A stretch of 64,000 nt of DNA from Streptomyces sp. NBC_01264 (GTDB taxonomy: Bacteria > Actinomycetota > Actinomycetes > Streptomycetales > Streptomycetaceae), in contig NZ_JAPEOX010000002.1 of NCBI RefSeq assembly GCF_026340675.1, positions 1,054,001-1,118,000 of the forward strand. The letters run 5' to 3'. Of the stretch, positions 8,784 to 17,572 are shown in pieces (the first letter of the stretch is position 1; each line of letters begins with the position of its first letter). The translations under genes were made by a program, and so were the position numbers. The notes below the pieces were generated by a model. That model saw only the letters and a program-made list of their open reading frames with translations, was not told the origin of the DNA and ran no database searches.

Positions 8784-8999
8784 GGAAGTTCCTTACCTGG
8801 AATCCCGATTCGAGGGCTGGGCCTTCTTGGACCTCTGCGGGTCGCTCCTTCGATCATGCGCCGGGGGTCGCTAGCATTTCTGCGGGACAAAGCCCCTTCC
8901 ATGCCGTTCTCTTTCGGGGTGTGCGGGTCCCCTCGCTTCCGGCGGAGTTCCCGTACCCACCTGACACGGACCGGCCCGCGCCATGACCGGAGGCACCCC
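8784..8999. promoter_or_regulatory. Divergent spacer between gadB and the DUF1275 gene
   Basis: The spacer must hold the start signals of the gadB operon (leftward) and the DUF1275 gene (rightward). I see the ribosome site GGAGG at 8989-8993 for the latter but no convincing palindrome or consensus -35/-10 pair. Confidence 0.35.
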
Positions 9000-9713
9000 T
9001 TGACCTCCAGCCCCCCAAAGCGGCGCGGGATCCTGCCGCCGCTGGCCGACCTGCTGTTCCCGCCGAGGACGGACGGCTCGGTGGCTCCGCACGGAGTGCT
9101 GCCGCCGCTGCTGATCGTCCTCACCTTCGTCAGCGGTGTGGTCGACGCGGTGAGCTACCTGGGGCTCGACCACGTCTTCGTGGCCAACATGACGGGGAAC
9201 GTGGTCTTCCTCGGCTTCGCGATCGCCGGGGACCGCTCCCTGTCCGCCCCCGATTCCCTGCTGGCCCTCGGCGCCTTCCTGGCCGGGGCGGCGGCCGCCG
9301 GGCGGCTGCGGCGGAGCACCGGGGCGGCCGTGATGTTCGCGCCGCTGGTGGCGGTGCAGACCGTGCTGGTGGGCGGGGCGCTCGCCCTCACCGCGTTCGA
9401 CGCCTGGCCGCCGGGTGTCATCGCCCTGCTCGCCCTCGGCATGGGTCTGCAGAACGCCGTCGTGCACCGGCTCGCCGTACCCGATCTCACCACCACCGTC
9501 GTCACCAGGGCCCTGACCGGACTGGCGGCCGACCCGTGGGGGCCGGGACCGCTCCGCCGCCTCGTGACGGTCGTGGCCCTGCTCCTCGGGGCCCTCACCG
9601 GCGGCGTGCTGACGCTTCACCACGGGACCGTGTGGGCGCTGGCCTTGGCCGTGGCCCTGCTGGCCTGCGTAGCCCTCTCGCCGCGATGGGACGGCACCGG
9701 GCGGCGGCCGTAG
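9000..9713 (+). CDS. DUF1275 (YoaK-like) membrane protein
   Basis: The 237-residue protein has about six hydrophobic segments. It begins the conserved domain with LTFVSGVVDAVSYLGLDHVFVANMTGNVVFLG, the hallmark of DUF1275, whose members have no settled function. The TTG at 9000 is chosen as start because GGAGG at 8989-8993 lies 6 bases upstream. An ATG at 8984 opens only a 6-codon frame, and earlier in-frame codons lack family similarity. The gene is divergent from gadB, so the 216-base spacer probably carries both promoters. An association with acid response is only positional. Confidence 0.82.
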   Translation: MTSSPPKRRGILPPLADLLFPPRTDGSVAPHGVLPPLLIVLTFVSGVVDAVSYLGLDHVFVANMTGNVVFLGFAIAGDRSLSAPDSLLALGAFLAGAAAAGRLRRSTGAAVMFAPLVAVQTVLVGGALALTAFDAWPPGVIALLALGMGLQNAVVHRLAVPDLTTTVVTRALTGLAADPWGPGPLRRLVTVVALLLGALTGGVLTLHHGTVWALALAVALLACVALSPRWDGTGRRP

Positions 9714-9724
9714 GGGTCGGCCCC

Positions 9725-9772
9725 TTACGGCGGGGGCCCGCTCACGTCTTACGGCGGGGGCCCGCTCACGTC
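9725..9772. repeat. Exact tandem duplication of 24 bp at a gene end
   Basis: Two identical 24-base units (9725-9748 and 9749-9772) sit head to tail. The second unit contains the last codons and stop (9766-9768) of the leftward SLAC1/TehA-type gene. The first lies just past the stop. It is a recent slippage-type duplication, in the gap between two converging genes. Confidence 0.85.
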
Positions 9773-10728
9773 CGCGGCCGGACCCTCCCGCGCTCCGCGA
9801 GGAACGCCGCGAAGGTCAGCGCCGACGCCCCGACCGCCACCCACAGCAGCACCGTACCGAGGGGCCTCAGCCATCCCACCCCGCTCGAGACGGCCGCCGA
9901 GAGGCAGGCGGTCGCGGTCATGCCCAGCGGAAAGACGCTCGCCCAGCGCCGGACGTCGTAGCGGGGTCGCGGCCGGACCGCTTCGGCCACGAGCAGCACG
10001 GCGTACCAGGCCAGGGAGAGGCCCAGGGTCACCAGGGTGACGGTACGCAGCCCCGCGTGCACCCATCCCGTCCACAGCGGTGACGCCGTGAGCCCGGATC
10101 CGGCCAGGGCGGTGATGGAGAGCGCCCCGCCGGCCACCCAGTGGTCACCCGCGCCCGAGACCACCTGGCGGAAGTCGAAGCGCGCGAGCGCCTCGGCGTA
10201 GAGCAGCAGTCCCAGGCAGAAGGCGGCCAGCGCGGCCCGGCCGAGCCAGTCGTGGCCGGTGGGGGCGGCCAGGGTGGACGCCAGGACGGCGAGTCCCTGG
10301 GTGGCCACGCAGACGAGGAACGCCGCGCCGGGCATCCGGTAGCCCCAGTGCCGCAGCACGGCGACGAGCAGGCCCGGCCAGAGCGCGGCGGCCAGTGCCA
10401 GCAGCCCGAGGGCCACGGGCTGCCATCCCAGGAGGGAGAGCCGGTTGCCGAGCACGGCCGTGGCGGCCACGGCGGTGAGGGCGGCCGGGGTGTCGGCCTC
10501 GGCACGGAACCGGCGGCGGTCACCCAGGAGCCGGGCGGCGAAGTCCGCGGCGAGGACCAGCCACAGCGCGGCGGAGACGGCCAGCGCGGCGATCGACAGC
10601 ACGTCGCGGCCGATCAGGTGCAGCCCGGCCGAGATGATCCCGGCCGCCATGACGGCCGCGCCCGCGGCCGGCGACAGCTCGGCCCACCACCGGGCACCCG
10701 TAAGGACTCGCACCCTGCCAAGGGACAC
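9766..10728 (-). CDS. SLAC1/TehA-family (tellurite-resistance/C4-dicarboxylate) transporter
   Basis: About 320 residues with roughly ten hydrophobic helices. The domain starts ELSPAAGAAVMAAGIISAGLHLIG and shows RFDFRQVVSGAGDHWVAGGALSI in the centre. Near the end comes DVRRWASVFPLGMTATA, the W-x-x-VFPLGM signature of the TehA/SLAC1 anion channel family. The frame is open to 10872, but the extra N terminus is low-complexity Arg-rich sequence, so a GTG around 10728 is preferred and gives the usual family length. No ribosome site is decisive. The substrate is unknown. The gene is divergent from the urea transporter. Confidence 0.75.
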   Translation of the reverse strand: MSLGRVRVLTGARWWAELSPAAGAAVMAAGIISAGLHLIGRDVLSIAALAVSAALWLVLAADFAARLLGDRRRFRAEADTPAALTAVAATAVLGNRLSLLGWQPVALGLLALAAALWPGLLVAVLRHWGYRMPGAAFLVCVATQGLAVLASTLAAPTGHDWLGRAALAAFCLGLLLYAEALARFDFRQVVSGAGDHWVAGGALSITALAGSGLTASPLWTGWVHAGLRTVTLVTLGLSLAWYAVLLVAEAVRPRPRYDVRRWASVFPLGMTATACLSAAVSSGVGWLRPLGTVLLWVAVGASALTFAAFLAERGRVRPRT

Positions 10729-11022
10729 CACCACAGCGGGCCGGGCCGCCGCGACGCGCCATCGCCGGGCCCGCGATGACCCTTCCGGGCGCGGCGAACA
10801 GCCCCTTCCCCGCCATTCGATATCCGATCTTCCGATCCTATTTCCGCGCGCGGGAAGGGGAATGACCAGCACATTTATGACAACAGGGCCGCATTCTCCG
10901 CGTTATCCCGACACGCCCATAACCAGGCGGAATTGAAACGATTCCCGAGCACTGTCGTCGTCAACGCGCCGCCGATTCACGGGCCCTTCAGGGCCCTCTC
11001 TTTTTGCACATGGGAGAATGAA
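10729..11022. promoter_or_regulatory. Divergent spacer upstream of the urea/urease operon
   Basis: About 290 bases separate the two divergent transporter genes. The half nearest 11022 is markedly more A/T-rich than its surroundings (10800-11010), as expected for promoters. GGGAG at 11012-11016 is the ribosome site of the urea transporter. I see no clear regulator palindrome. A GlnR-type site is expected by analogy, but I cannot point to one. Confidence 0.4.
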
Positions 11023-11991
11023 ATGCAGGCCTTGGCAACGGAGCCCGCACGCCAGGCTCCTCCCGCCCAACCCGCCAGCTTCATCCAGGAAGCACTGCGC
11101 GGTGTCGCCCAGGTCGATTTCATGCCGAGCGCCATCACCGGCATCTTCTTCCTGGCGGCCCTCGCCGCCGCCGGCTGGCAGTACGCCCTCTACGGCCTCC
11201 TCGGTGCGGTCGTCGGCACGGGCACCGCCTACGCGTTCGGCATCGACCGGGAGATCGTCTCGGCCGGACTGCGCGGCTTCAACGGCACTCTCGTGTCACT
11301 CGGGTTCGCCGTCTTCCTCGGGTGGGACCACCTGTCGACGCTGCTGCTCGCGATCGGGGGCAGCATCACCGTGGTGGTCGTCACCTCGGCGCTGGCCACC
11401 GTCCTCGGCACCTGGAACATCCCCACCTTCACCGTGCCGTTCTGCATCATCGCGAGCGTCATGACCATCGCGGCGCCCAGCTTCTCCCGGGTCTGGCACA
11501 CCGGCCCCGACCTGGCCGCGCTGCCCGCGGCCGCCAGCGGCACCACGGCGCTGGACTGGGGCCAGCTGTGGCGCGCCTTCTTCGCCAACGTCGGCCAGAT
11601 CTTCTTCATGCCGCAGTGGTACGTCGGCCTGATCTTCCTCGCCGGCATCTTCGTGGCCAGCCGGGTCGCCGGGGTCATGGCCTGCGTCGGCAGCGTCACG
11701 GCCATCTTCGTGGCCTGGGCGATGGGTTCGCCGTCCGACGCCGTCTCGCAGGGGCTCATGGGCTACAGCAGCGTGCTCGTCGCGATGGCCCTGTGCGGCG
11801 TCTTCCTCGTCCGCTCCGCCTGGAGCTTCGCGTTCGCCGTCCTGGGCGCCGCGGCGGCGACCGGACTCACGGCCGCGATGACCGCCTTCTTCGACCCCTT
11901 CGGCGGCCACACCTTCACCTGGCCGTTCGTCCTGACCACGGTCGTCTTCGTCGCCGCCGTCCCCCAGATCCCCCGGCTGCGACGGACCTGA
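11023..11991 (+). CDS. Urea transporter (UT family)
   Basis: A 322-residue membrane protein with two homologous halves of about five helices each. The repeats can be seen in GLRGFNGTLVSLGFAVFLG and SQGLMGYSSVLVAMALCGVFL, which correspond to the selectivity-filter loops. TWNIPTFTVPFCI and HTFTWPFVLTTVVFV are the paired exit helices. These marks fit the UT/Yut urea channel family. The ATG at 11023 has GGGAG 6 bases upstream. It directly precedes ureA (69-base gap), so it probably brings urea to the urease encoded downstream. Confidence 0.85.
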   Translation: MQALATEPARQAPPAQPASFIQEALRGVAQVDFMPSAITGIFFLAALAAAGWQYALYGLLGAVVGTGTAYAFGIDREIVSAGLRGFNGTLVSLGFAVFLGWDHLSTLLLAIGGSITVVVVTSALATVLGTWNIPTFTVPFCIIASVMTIAAPSFSRVWHTGPDLAALPAAASGTTALDWGQLWRAFFANVGQIFFMPQWYVGLIFLAGIFVASRVAGVMACVGSVTAIFVAWAMGSPSDAVSQGLMGYSSVLVAMALCGVFLVRSAWSFAFAVLGAAAATGLTAAMTAFFDPFGGHTFTWPFVLTTVVFVAAVPQIPRLRRT

Positions 11992-12060
11992 CACCGCCTC
12001 AGCCGGGGCCGCCGCACCAGGAGCACCCGAACCACCTTGAGAGCCGAAAGTGAGTGACCG

Positions 12061-12366
12061 ATGAATCTCGCTCCCCGTGAGATGGACAAGCTCTGGATCT
12101 ACGTCGTGGCCGACCTGGCCCGCAAGCGGCGGGACCGGGGCGTCAAGCTCAACTACAGCGAGGCCTGTGCCCTGATCAGCGAGGGCATCCTCGAAGGCGC
12201 CCGTGACGGCAGGACCGTCGCCGAATGCATGGAGCTCGGCAAGCAGATCGTCTCCGCCGCCGACGTCATGAAGGGCGTACGGGAGATGCTTCCGCTGCTC
12301 CAGGTCGAGGCCGCCTTCGTGGACGGCACCAAGCTCGTCTCCTGCCACGACCCCGTCGGCGCCTGA
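12061..12366 (+). CDS. ureA: Urease gamma subunit
   Basis: The 101-residue protein is the small gamma subunit of urease. It starts [11 protein letters not shown] and contains [12 protein letters not shown] and [14 protein letters not shown], which are near-invariant in Ure[34 protein letters not shown] ends the subunit. Urease splits urea into ammonia and carbamate at a di-nickel centre in UreC. Here the genes are separate (ureA, ureB, ureC), with an extra CbiX-like gene inserted between ureA and ureB. Confidence 0.95.
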   Translation: MNLAPREMDKLWIYVVADLARKRRDRGVKLNYSEACALISEGILEGARDGRTVAECMELGKQIVSAADVMKGVREMLPLLQVEAAFVDGTKLVSCHDPVGA

Positions 12367-12369
12367 GCG

Positions 12370-13239
12370 GTGGCGGCCATCGCACCCGAACGGCCCGGCC
12401 GGGCACCGGAGTCGGCTGCCTCGGTCGTCCTGGCCGGCGGTCACGAGGGCGGCGCCGCCGCGGGGGGTGTGCACCCCGGCCGGCCGCTGTCCGAAGCGGT
12501 GCGTGCGGCCCTCGCCGCCTCGCCCGAGCCGGTGTGCGTGGTCCCGATGACCCTGGGGCGCGACCCCGGACTGATCGCCGACTGCGCCCGCGCCCTGCGC
12601 TGGCTGAGCCGGGAGGAGGGGCCCGGGAGGCTCGTGCTGGCGCCCCCCTTCGCCACCGTCGACCACCTGACCGCATGGCTCCGTACCGCCGCCCTCAAGG
12701 CGGTGCGCGAGGCTCCCGGCACCTCCGCCGTTCTGGTCACCGCGCCCGCCGCGGGTCCCTTCGAGGACGCCGATCTGTTCCGGGTGGCCCGGCTGGTGCG
12801 CCAGTACGGGCACCACCGCTGGGTCGAGGTGGCCTTCGACGGCGGCGACCCGGACCTGGCGGAGGGCGCGGAGCGGTGCCGCCGGCTCGGCGCGGGCCAC
12901 GTCTCCCTGGTGCGGGCCGCGTTCGCCCCGCCCGCCGCACTCCCGGCCGGGGTCCTGGACACCGGTCCGCTGCTCTCCGACGCGGCGATCGCCCAGGTCG
13001 TACGGGCCCGCACGCAGGAGGCGCTGCACCGGCTGGCCCACGGGCAGGACGGCGTGAGCGAGGGCCTGGACGCCGAGCACGGGCACGGGTACGCGCATTC
13101 CCACGGCCCGGGCGGCGACCACGACCACGCGGACCCGGACGCCCACCACACGCACGCCCACGCTCACGGCCACGGCGAGGGCCACCGGCACGCGCACGGC
13201 CGGGGTCACGGCCACCCGCACGGCCATTCCCCCCACTGA
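12370..13239 (+). CDS. CbiX/sirohydrochlorin chelatase-like protein with a His-rich C-terminal tail
   Basis: This 289-residue protein begins at a GTG 3 bases after the ureA stop. Residues about 15-225 resemble the CbiX class II chelatase fold: [10 protein letters not shown] at the first strand, [21 protein letters not shown], and a second half with [36 protein letters not shown]. The final 58 residues contain 20 histidines in AH/GH/DH repeats, a typical nickel or cobalt buffer. Lying inside the urease operon, which has no ureE, it is most simply a nickel chaperone or store for UreC assembly. Nickel insertion into a tetrapyrrole is less likely. The function is inferred. Confidence 0.75.
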   Translation: MAAIAPERPGRAPESAASVVLAGGHEGGAAAGGVHPGRPLSEAVRAALAASPEPVCVVPMTLGRDPGLIADCARALRWLSREEGPGRLVLAPPFATVDHLTAWLRTAALKAVREAPGTSAVLVTAPAAGPFEDADLFRVARLVRQYGHHRWVEVAFDGGDPDLAEGAERCRRLGAGHVSLVRAAFAPPAALPAGVLDTGPLLSDAAIAQVVRARTQEALHRLAHGQDGVSEGLDAEHGHGYAHSHGPGGDHDHADPDAHHTHAHAHGHGEGHRHAHGRGHGHPHGHSPH

Positions 13240-13262
13240 ACCGAAGGAAGGGAAGTACCACC

Positions 13263-13832
13263 ATGTCAGGTGGCGTCTCATACCTCTACGGCGAAGGCAC
13301 CGTAGAGATCAACGCCGGCCGCCGCAAGGCCAAGGTCACCGTCTCCAACACCGGTGACCGTGCCGTCCAGGTCGGCTCGCACTACCACTTCTTCGAGGTC
13401 AACCGAGCCCTCGACTTCGACCGCAACGCCGCCTACGGCATGCACCTCGACCTCCCCGCCGGCACCGGCGTCCGCTTCGAGCCGGGCGACACCCGCGAGG
13501 TCGAACTGACCGCGTACAGCGGCCACGGCCGGCTGATCGGCTTCAGCTCCCTCGTCAACGGCGGACTCGGCTCCACCGACACCCGCGTCCGCGCCATGAA
13601 CCGGGCCGTCGAGCTCGGCTTCCTGGGAGCCCGGGCGGAGTCCGCCCAGCAGGCCGCGGCCGCGCAGGCCGCCGCGTCGGCCGTGGAGGCCCCGAAGAAG
13701 CCCGCGTCGAAGACGGCCTCCAAGCCCGCCTCCAAGCCCGCTGCCAAGCCGGCCGCCAAGCCCGCCGCCAAGGCACCGGCCAAGACCGCGGCCGCCAAGA
13801 AGGCCAAGACCTCCAAGAAGGGCGACAAGTAG
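13263..13832 (+). CDS. ureB: Urease beta subunit with a Lys/Ala/Pro-rich tail
   Basis: The first ~105 residues are a standard Ure[46 protein letters not shown] is followed by a conserved [18 protein letters not shown] and the region ending near GFLGAR. Typical UreB ends there. This protein continues for about 75 more residues of Gln/Ala and then repeated Ser-Lys-Pro-Ala and Ala-Lys-Pro-Ala units, ending [11 protein letters not shown]. This resembles the basic tails of HupS- or histone H1-like proteins. The tail gives 189 residues in all. GGAAGG lies upstream of the ATG at 13263, and ureC begins 2 bases after its stop. Confidence 0.92.
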   Translation: MSGGVSYLYGEGTVEINAGRRKAKVTVSNTGDRAVQVGSHYHFFEVNRALDFDRNAAYGMHLDLPAGTGVRFEPGDTREVELTAYSGHGRLIGFSSLVNGGLGSTDTRVRAMNRAVELGFLGARAESAQQAAAAQAAASAVEAPKKPASKTASKPASKPAAKPAAKPAAKAPAKTAAAKKAKTSKKGDK

Positions 13833-14402
13833 CGATGGCTGTCCTGAGCCGCAAGCAGTACACCGACCTGTTCGGGCCGACCGTCGGAGACCGCTTCCAC
13901 CTGGCGGACACCAACCTGGTCATCGAGGTCGAGAAGGACCACAACGAGGGCCACTACGGCGACGAGGCCGTCTACGGCGGTGGCAAGGGCATCCGCGACG
14001 GCATGGCGCAGGACCCGCAGGCCACCAACCTCCAGGGGGCGCTGGACCTGGTCATCACCAACGTGGTGGTCATGGACGCGATCCTGGGTGTGGTCAAGGG
14101 CGACCTCGGCATCAAGGACGGGTTCATCGCGGGTCTCGGCAAGTCCGGCAACCCGCACACCCAGTCGGGCGTCCACCCCAAGCTGGTCATCGGGCCCGGC
14201 ACCGAGGTCATCTCCGGCGAGCACATGATCGCCACGGCCGGCGGCATCGACAGCCACATCCACTTCATCGCCCCGCAGCAGGCCGAGCACGGCCTGTCCA
14301 ACGGCATCACCACCCTCATCGGCGGCGGCACCGGCCCCTCCGACGGCACCAACGGCACCACGTGCACCCCCGGCCCGTGGAACATCGGCCGGATGTACCA
14401 GG

Positions 14403-14429
14403 GGCGGTTTCCATCGGTGGTCGCGACTC
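14403..14429 (+). repeat. Left inverted repeat of the IS30 element
   Basis: Begins GGCGGTTTCCA and ends around GTCGCGACTC. It pairs with the right end at 15604-15630. Confidence 0.9.
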
Positions 14430-14447
14430 CTGAAAGGAGCCGGTCCT

Positions 14448-15605
14448 ATGCAGAGGCATCCGCCGAACCGTTTGCCGCTGTCTGTGCCGAAGAGGTACTT
14501 CGAACTGCGTAGAGGTGGCCTGAAAGGGGCTGCCGCTGCCCGCCAGGTGGGCGTATCCACCAGCGCTGGCTCGCTGTGGTTCATCAAGGCTGGACGCATG
14601 CTCCTGCCCGATGTGCCCATCGACGACCGCTACCTCACCCAAAACGACCGCATCGCGATCGCAGAAGGACTGCTCGCCGGCCGTACTCCCGGGCAGATCA
14701 GCCAGGAGATCGGCAAGCACCGCTCCACCGTCTACCGGGAGATCTCCCGAGGCCGCTGCCCCGGTGGTGCCTACTCCCCGTGGTGGTCGCACAACCAGGC
14801 CATCCTGCGCCGACGCCGCCCCAAAGAGGAGAAGTTCCAGACCAGCAACGAACTGCGTGCCTTCGTCAACGACAAGCTGGGGCAGCGCTGGTCACCGCAG
14901 CAGATCACCCGTCACCTCGCCCGCACCCATCCTGGCCAGACCGACATGAACGCCTGCCCGGAGACCATCTACCGCGCCCTCTACCGCGGACTCCTGGACA
15001 AGCGCACCGCCCGGCTGAGGACCCGGCGCTCCCGCCGCAAGAAGCAGCGCCGCGGCATACCGTCCAAGAACGCCATCCCGAACATGCGGCCGGTCCACAC
15101 CCGCCCCCGCGAGGCAGAGGCCAGACAACGAGCAGGGCACTGGGAGGGCGACCTCATCGTCGGAAAGGCACAGGCCTCCGCGATCGGCACCCTGGTCGAC
15201 CGTGCCACCCGCTACGTCCGGCTCATCCACCTGCCCCAAGGCTGGAAAGCTCCGCAGGTCCGCGACGCGCTCGTCGCCCAGACCGCCGCCTGGCCCGCCT
15301 CGCTGCGGCGCACGCTCACCTGGGACCAGGGCCAAGAGCTCTACCACCATGAGGAAATAGAGGACCTCACCGGATTCCGGATCTACTTCTGCGACCCCCA
15401 CTCGCCCTGGCAGCGAGGCACCAACGAGAACACAAACGGACTGCGCCGCGAGTACTTCCCGAAAGGCACGAACCTCTACCACTACACCGCCCGCGACCTC
15501 GCGCAAGTCGAACGTGAGCTCAACGAGCGCCCCCGTCTGGTCCTCGGAGACCGAACACCGGCCGAGGCCATGAGACGCTGGTCAAGAGAACTCGCCTACT
15601 GCTGA
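14448..15605 (+). CDS. IS30-family transposase
   Basis: A 385-residue DDE transposase. The N-terminal helix-turn-helix region has [24 protein letters not shown], the IS30 signature. The catalytic core shows the first Asp in [10 protein letters not shown], the second in LTWDQGQEL, and the Glu in [23 protein letters not shown]. All three catalytic residues are present, and the frame is complete from ATG 14448 to a stop just inside the right inverted repeat. The element is therefore potentially active. Confidence 0.95.
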   Translation: MQRHPPNRLPLSVPKRYFELRRGGLKGAAAARQVGVSTSAGSLWFIKAGRMLLPDVPIDDRYLTQNDRIAIAEGLLAGRTPGQISQEIGKHRSTVYREISRGRCPGGAYSPWWSHNQAILRRRRPKEEKFQTSNELRAFVNDKLGQRWSPQQITRHLARTHPGQTDMNACPETIYRALYRGLLDKRTARLRTRRSRRKKQRRGIPSKNAIPNMRPVHTRPREAEARQRAGHWEGDLIVGKAQASAIGTLVDRATRYVRLIHLPQGWKAPQVRDALVAQTAAWPASLRRTLTWDQGQELYHHEEIEDLTGFRIYFCDPHSPWQRGTNENTNGLRREYFPKGTNLYHYTARDLAQVERELNERPRLVLGDRTPAEAMRRWSRELAYC

Positions 15606-15630
15606 GTCGCAACGATCAGTGGAAACCGCC
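15604..15630 (-). repeat. Right inverted repeat of the IS30 element
   Basis: Read on the minus strand it begins GGCGGTTTCCA and ends TTGCGACTC, matching the left end with a few central differences. Its outer base abuts the second AGG target copy. Confidence 0.9.
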
Positions 15631-16785
15631 AGGCGTCCGAGGACCTGCCGGTCAACGTCGGCCTGCTCGGCAAGGGCAACGGCTCGCTGCCGGAAGCCCT
15701 GATCGAGCAGGTCGAGGCGGGCGTCTGCGGACTGAAGGTGCACGAGGACTGGGGCACCACCCCGGCCGCGCTGAGCAAGGCCCTGGACGTGGCCGACGCC
15801 TACGACGTACAGGTCGCGGTGCACACGGACACCCTGAACGAGTCCGGCTTCTTCGAGGACACCCGCTCGGCCATCGACGGGCGCACCATCCACACCTTCC
15901 ACACCGAGGGCGCGGGCGGCGGCCACGCCCCCGACATCATGCGGGTGGCCGGCGAGCCCAACGTCCTGCCGTCCTCGACCAACCCGACGCTCCCGTACAC
16001 GGTGAACTCGGTCGACGAGCTCCTCGACATGGTGATGGTCTGTCACCACCTGTCGCACGACATCCCGGAGGACGTCTCCTTCGCCGACTCGCGCGTGCGC
16101 GCCGAGACGATCGCCGCCGAGACCGTGCTGCACGACGGGGGGGCATCTCGATCTTCTCCTCCGACTCCCAGGCCATGGGCCGCATCGGCGAGTCCTGGAC
16201 CCGCGCCTTCCAGACCGCGCACCACTGCAAGGACCAGCGCGGCAAGCTCGACGGCGACACCGAGCGCAACGACAACTTCCGCGCGCTGCGCTACCTCGCG
16301 AAGATCACGATCAACCCGGCGATCGCCACGGGCACCGCCGAGCACATCGGCTCCCTGGAGACGGGCAAGCTCGCCGACGTCGTGCTGTGGCCGATCGGCT
16401 CCTTCGCCGCCAAGCCGAAGATGGTCATCAAGGGCGGACTGATCAACTGGGCGCTCATGGGCGACCCGAACGCCTCGCTGCCGACCCCGCAACCGGTCTA
16501 CTACCGCCCTATGTTCGGCGCGTACGGCAAGGCCAAACAGGCCACCCGGGTCTCCTTCATGTCGCAGGCCGCGATCGAGCTCGGCGTGCCGCAGAAGCTG
16601 GGCCTGGACAGCAAGGTCCTGCCGGTGAGGCACTGCCGCGCCGTCGGCAAGCAGCACATGGTCCGCAACGACGCCCTCCCGGTCATCACCGTCGACCCGG
16701 AGACCTACAAGGTCACCCTCGACGGGGTACCGGCCACCATCGAGCCGGCCCGCGAACTGCCCCTGAACCACCTGTTCTACCTGGC

Positions 16786-17517
16786 ATGAGCACTGCCGCC
16801 AACTCCGCCGTGGCCGGCCCCGCGGCCGTGAACCCGGTACAGGCCCTGCGGGTGAGCCTCCAGCTCACCGACTCGGCCTTCCCCAGCGGCTTCTACACCC
16901 TCTCCCACGGCCTGGAGGGCTACGCCCAGGCCAAGGCCGTGACCCCGGAGGGCGTACCGGTACTCCTGGCCGACCTGCTGCGGTACGCGGTGGGGCCCTC
17001 CGACGCCACCGCGCTGGCGCTGGCCCACCGGGCCGCGCTGGCCGGTGACTGGGAGGCCCTGGCCGAGACGGACCGGCGGCTGAACGCGGCCAAGCTGAAC
17101 GGGGGGCTGCGCCGCGCCGCCACCCGTACCGGCCGCCAGCTGCTGGACATGGCCCGCGAATGCGTGGGCGGGGAGCCCCTGGAGCGGTACGCGGAACTCG
17201 TGGCCGACAGGCGGGCTCCCGGCTCGCAGGCCGTGGCCGCCGGGGTCGCGTACGCGGCCGCGGGAGTCCCGGCCGAACAGGCCGTGGTCAGCGACCTGTT
17301 CGCCTACTCGGCCAGTTTCACCGGGGCCGCACTGCGGCTGCGGCTCACGGATCACCGCAAGGCCCAGGTGATCCTGCGCGGGATCGCACCCGTCATCGAG
17401 GAGGTGGCGGGGGCGGCCCTGCGCCGCGAACTCGCCGATCTCGGCGGGTGCGTTCCGATGGCCGACGTGATGTCGGGCCGTCACGAGCGGGCGGAGGCCC
17501 GGCTGTTCGCGACCTAG
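16786..17517 (+). CDS. ureF: Urease accessory protein UreF
   Basis: The 243-residue helical protein is the UreF component of the UreD-UreF-UreG assembly complex that delivers nickel and carbon dioxide to UreC. Diagnostic stretches are RVSLQLTDSAFPSGFYTLSHGLEGYAQA near residue 20 and VVSDLFAYSASFTGAALRLRLTDHRKAQ later. The ATG overlaps the ureC stop (ATGA), which implies translational coupling. It should still be translated even if ureC is broken, provided that transcription crosses the IS element, though coupling from ureC would be lost. Confidence 0.92.
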   Translation: MSTAANSAVAGPAAVNPVQALRVSLQLTDSAFPSGFYTLSHGLEGYAQAKAVTPEGVPVLLADLLRYAVGPSDATALALAHRAALAGDWEALAETDRRLNAAKLNGGLRRAATRTGRQLLDMARECVGGEPLERYAELVADRRAPGSQAVAAGVAYAAAGVPAEQAVVSDLFAYSASFTGAALRLRLTDHRKAQVILRGIAPVIEEVAGAALRRELADLGGCVPMADVMSGRHERAEARLFAT

Positions 17518-17572
17518 GCCTCCCGCCTCTCCCTCTTATCAAGCCGTCTTCTACTTGAGGTGTGTGATTTTG

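Larger units (their letters stand above)
14403..15630 (+). mobile_element. IS30-family insertion sequence inside ureC
   Basis: The element is 1,228 bp with terminal inverted repeats that begin GGCGGTTTCCA on both ends and match at about 21 of 27 positions. The sequence AGG flanks both ends (14400-14402 and 15631-15633), a 3-bp target duplication of the size made by IS30 elements. It carries a single DDE transposase reading in the same direction as ureC. The intact ends and intact reading frame indicate a recent insertion. Confidence 0.95.
13835..16789 (+). pseudogene. ureC: Urease alpha subunit, split by an IS30 element and also frame-broken
   Basis: UreC is the di-nickel catalytic subunit. 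The 5' part (13835-14402) encodes the normal N terminus, including the metal-site [10 protein letters not shown], and stops at GRMYQ. An IS30 element (14403-15630) follows. The coding sequence resumes at 15634 with [16 protein letters not shown], then [10 protein letters not shown] with the carbamylated lysine and MVCHHLSHD with the catalytic His. Removing the element plus one AGG copy restores the frame exactly. A second break occurs at the seven-G run near 16138-16143: HDGG should continue as a GAIS motif, but the frame shifts by the equivalent of one missing base to [16 protein letters not shown]. As it stands urease should be inactive. Confidence 0.93.
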
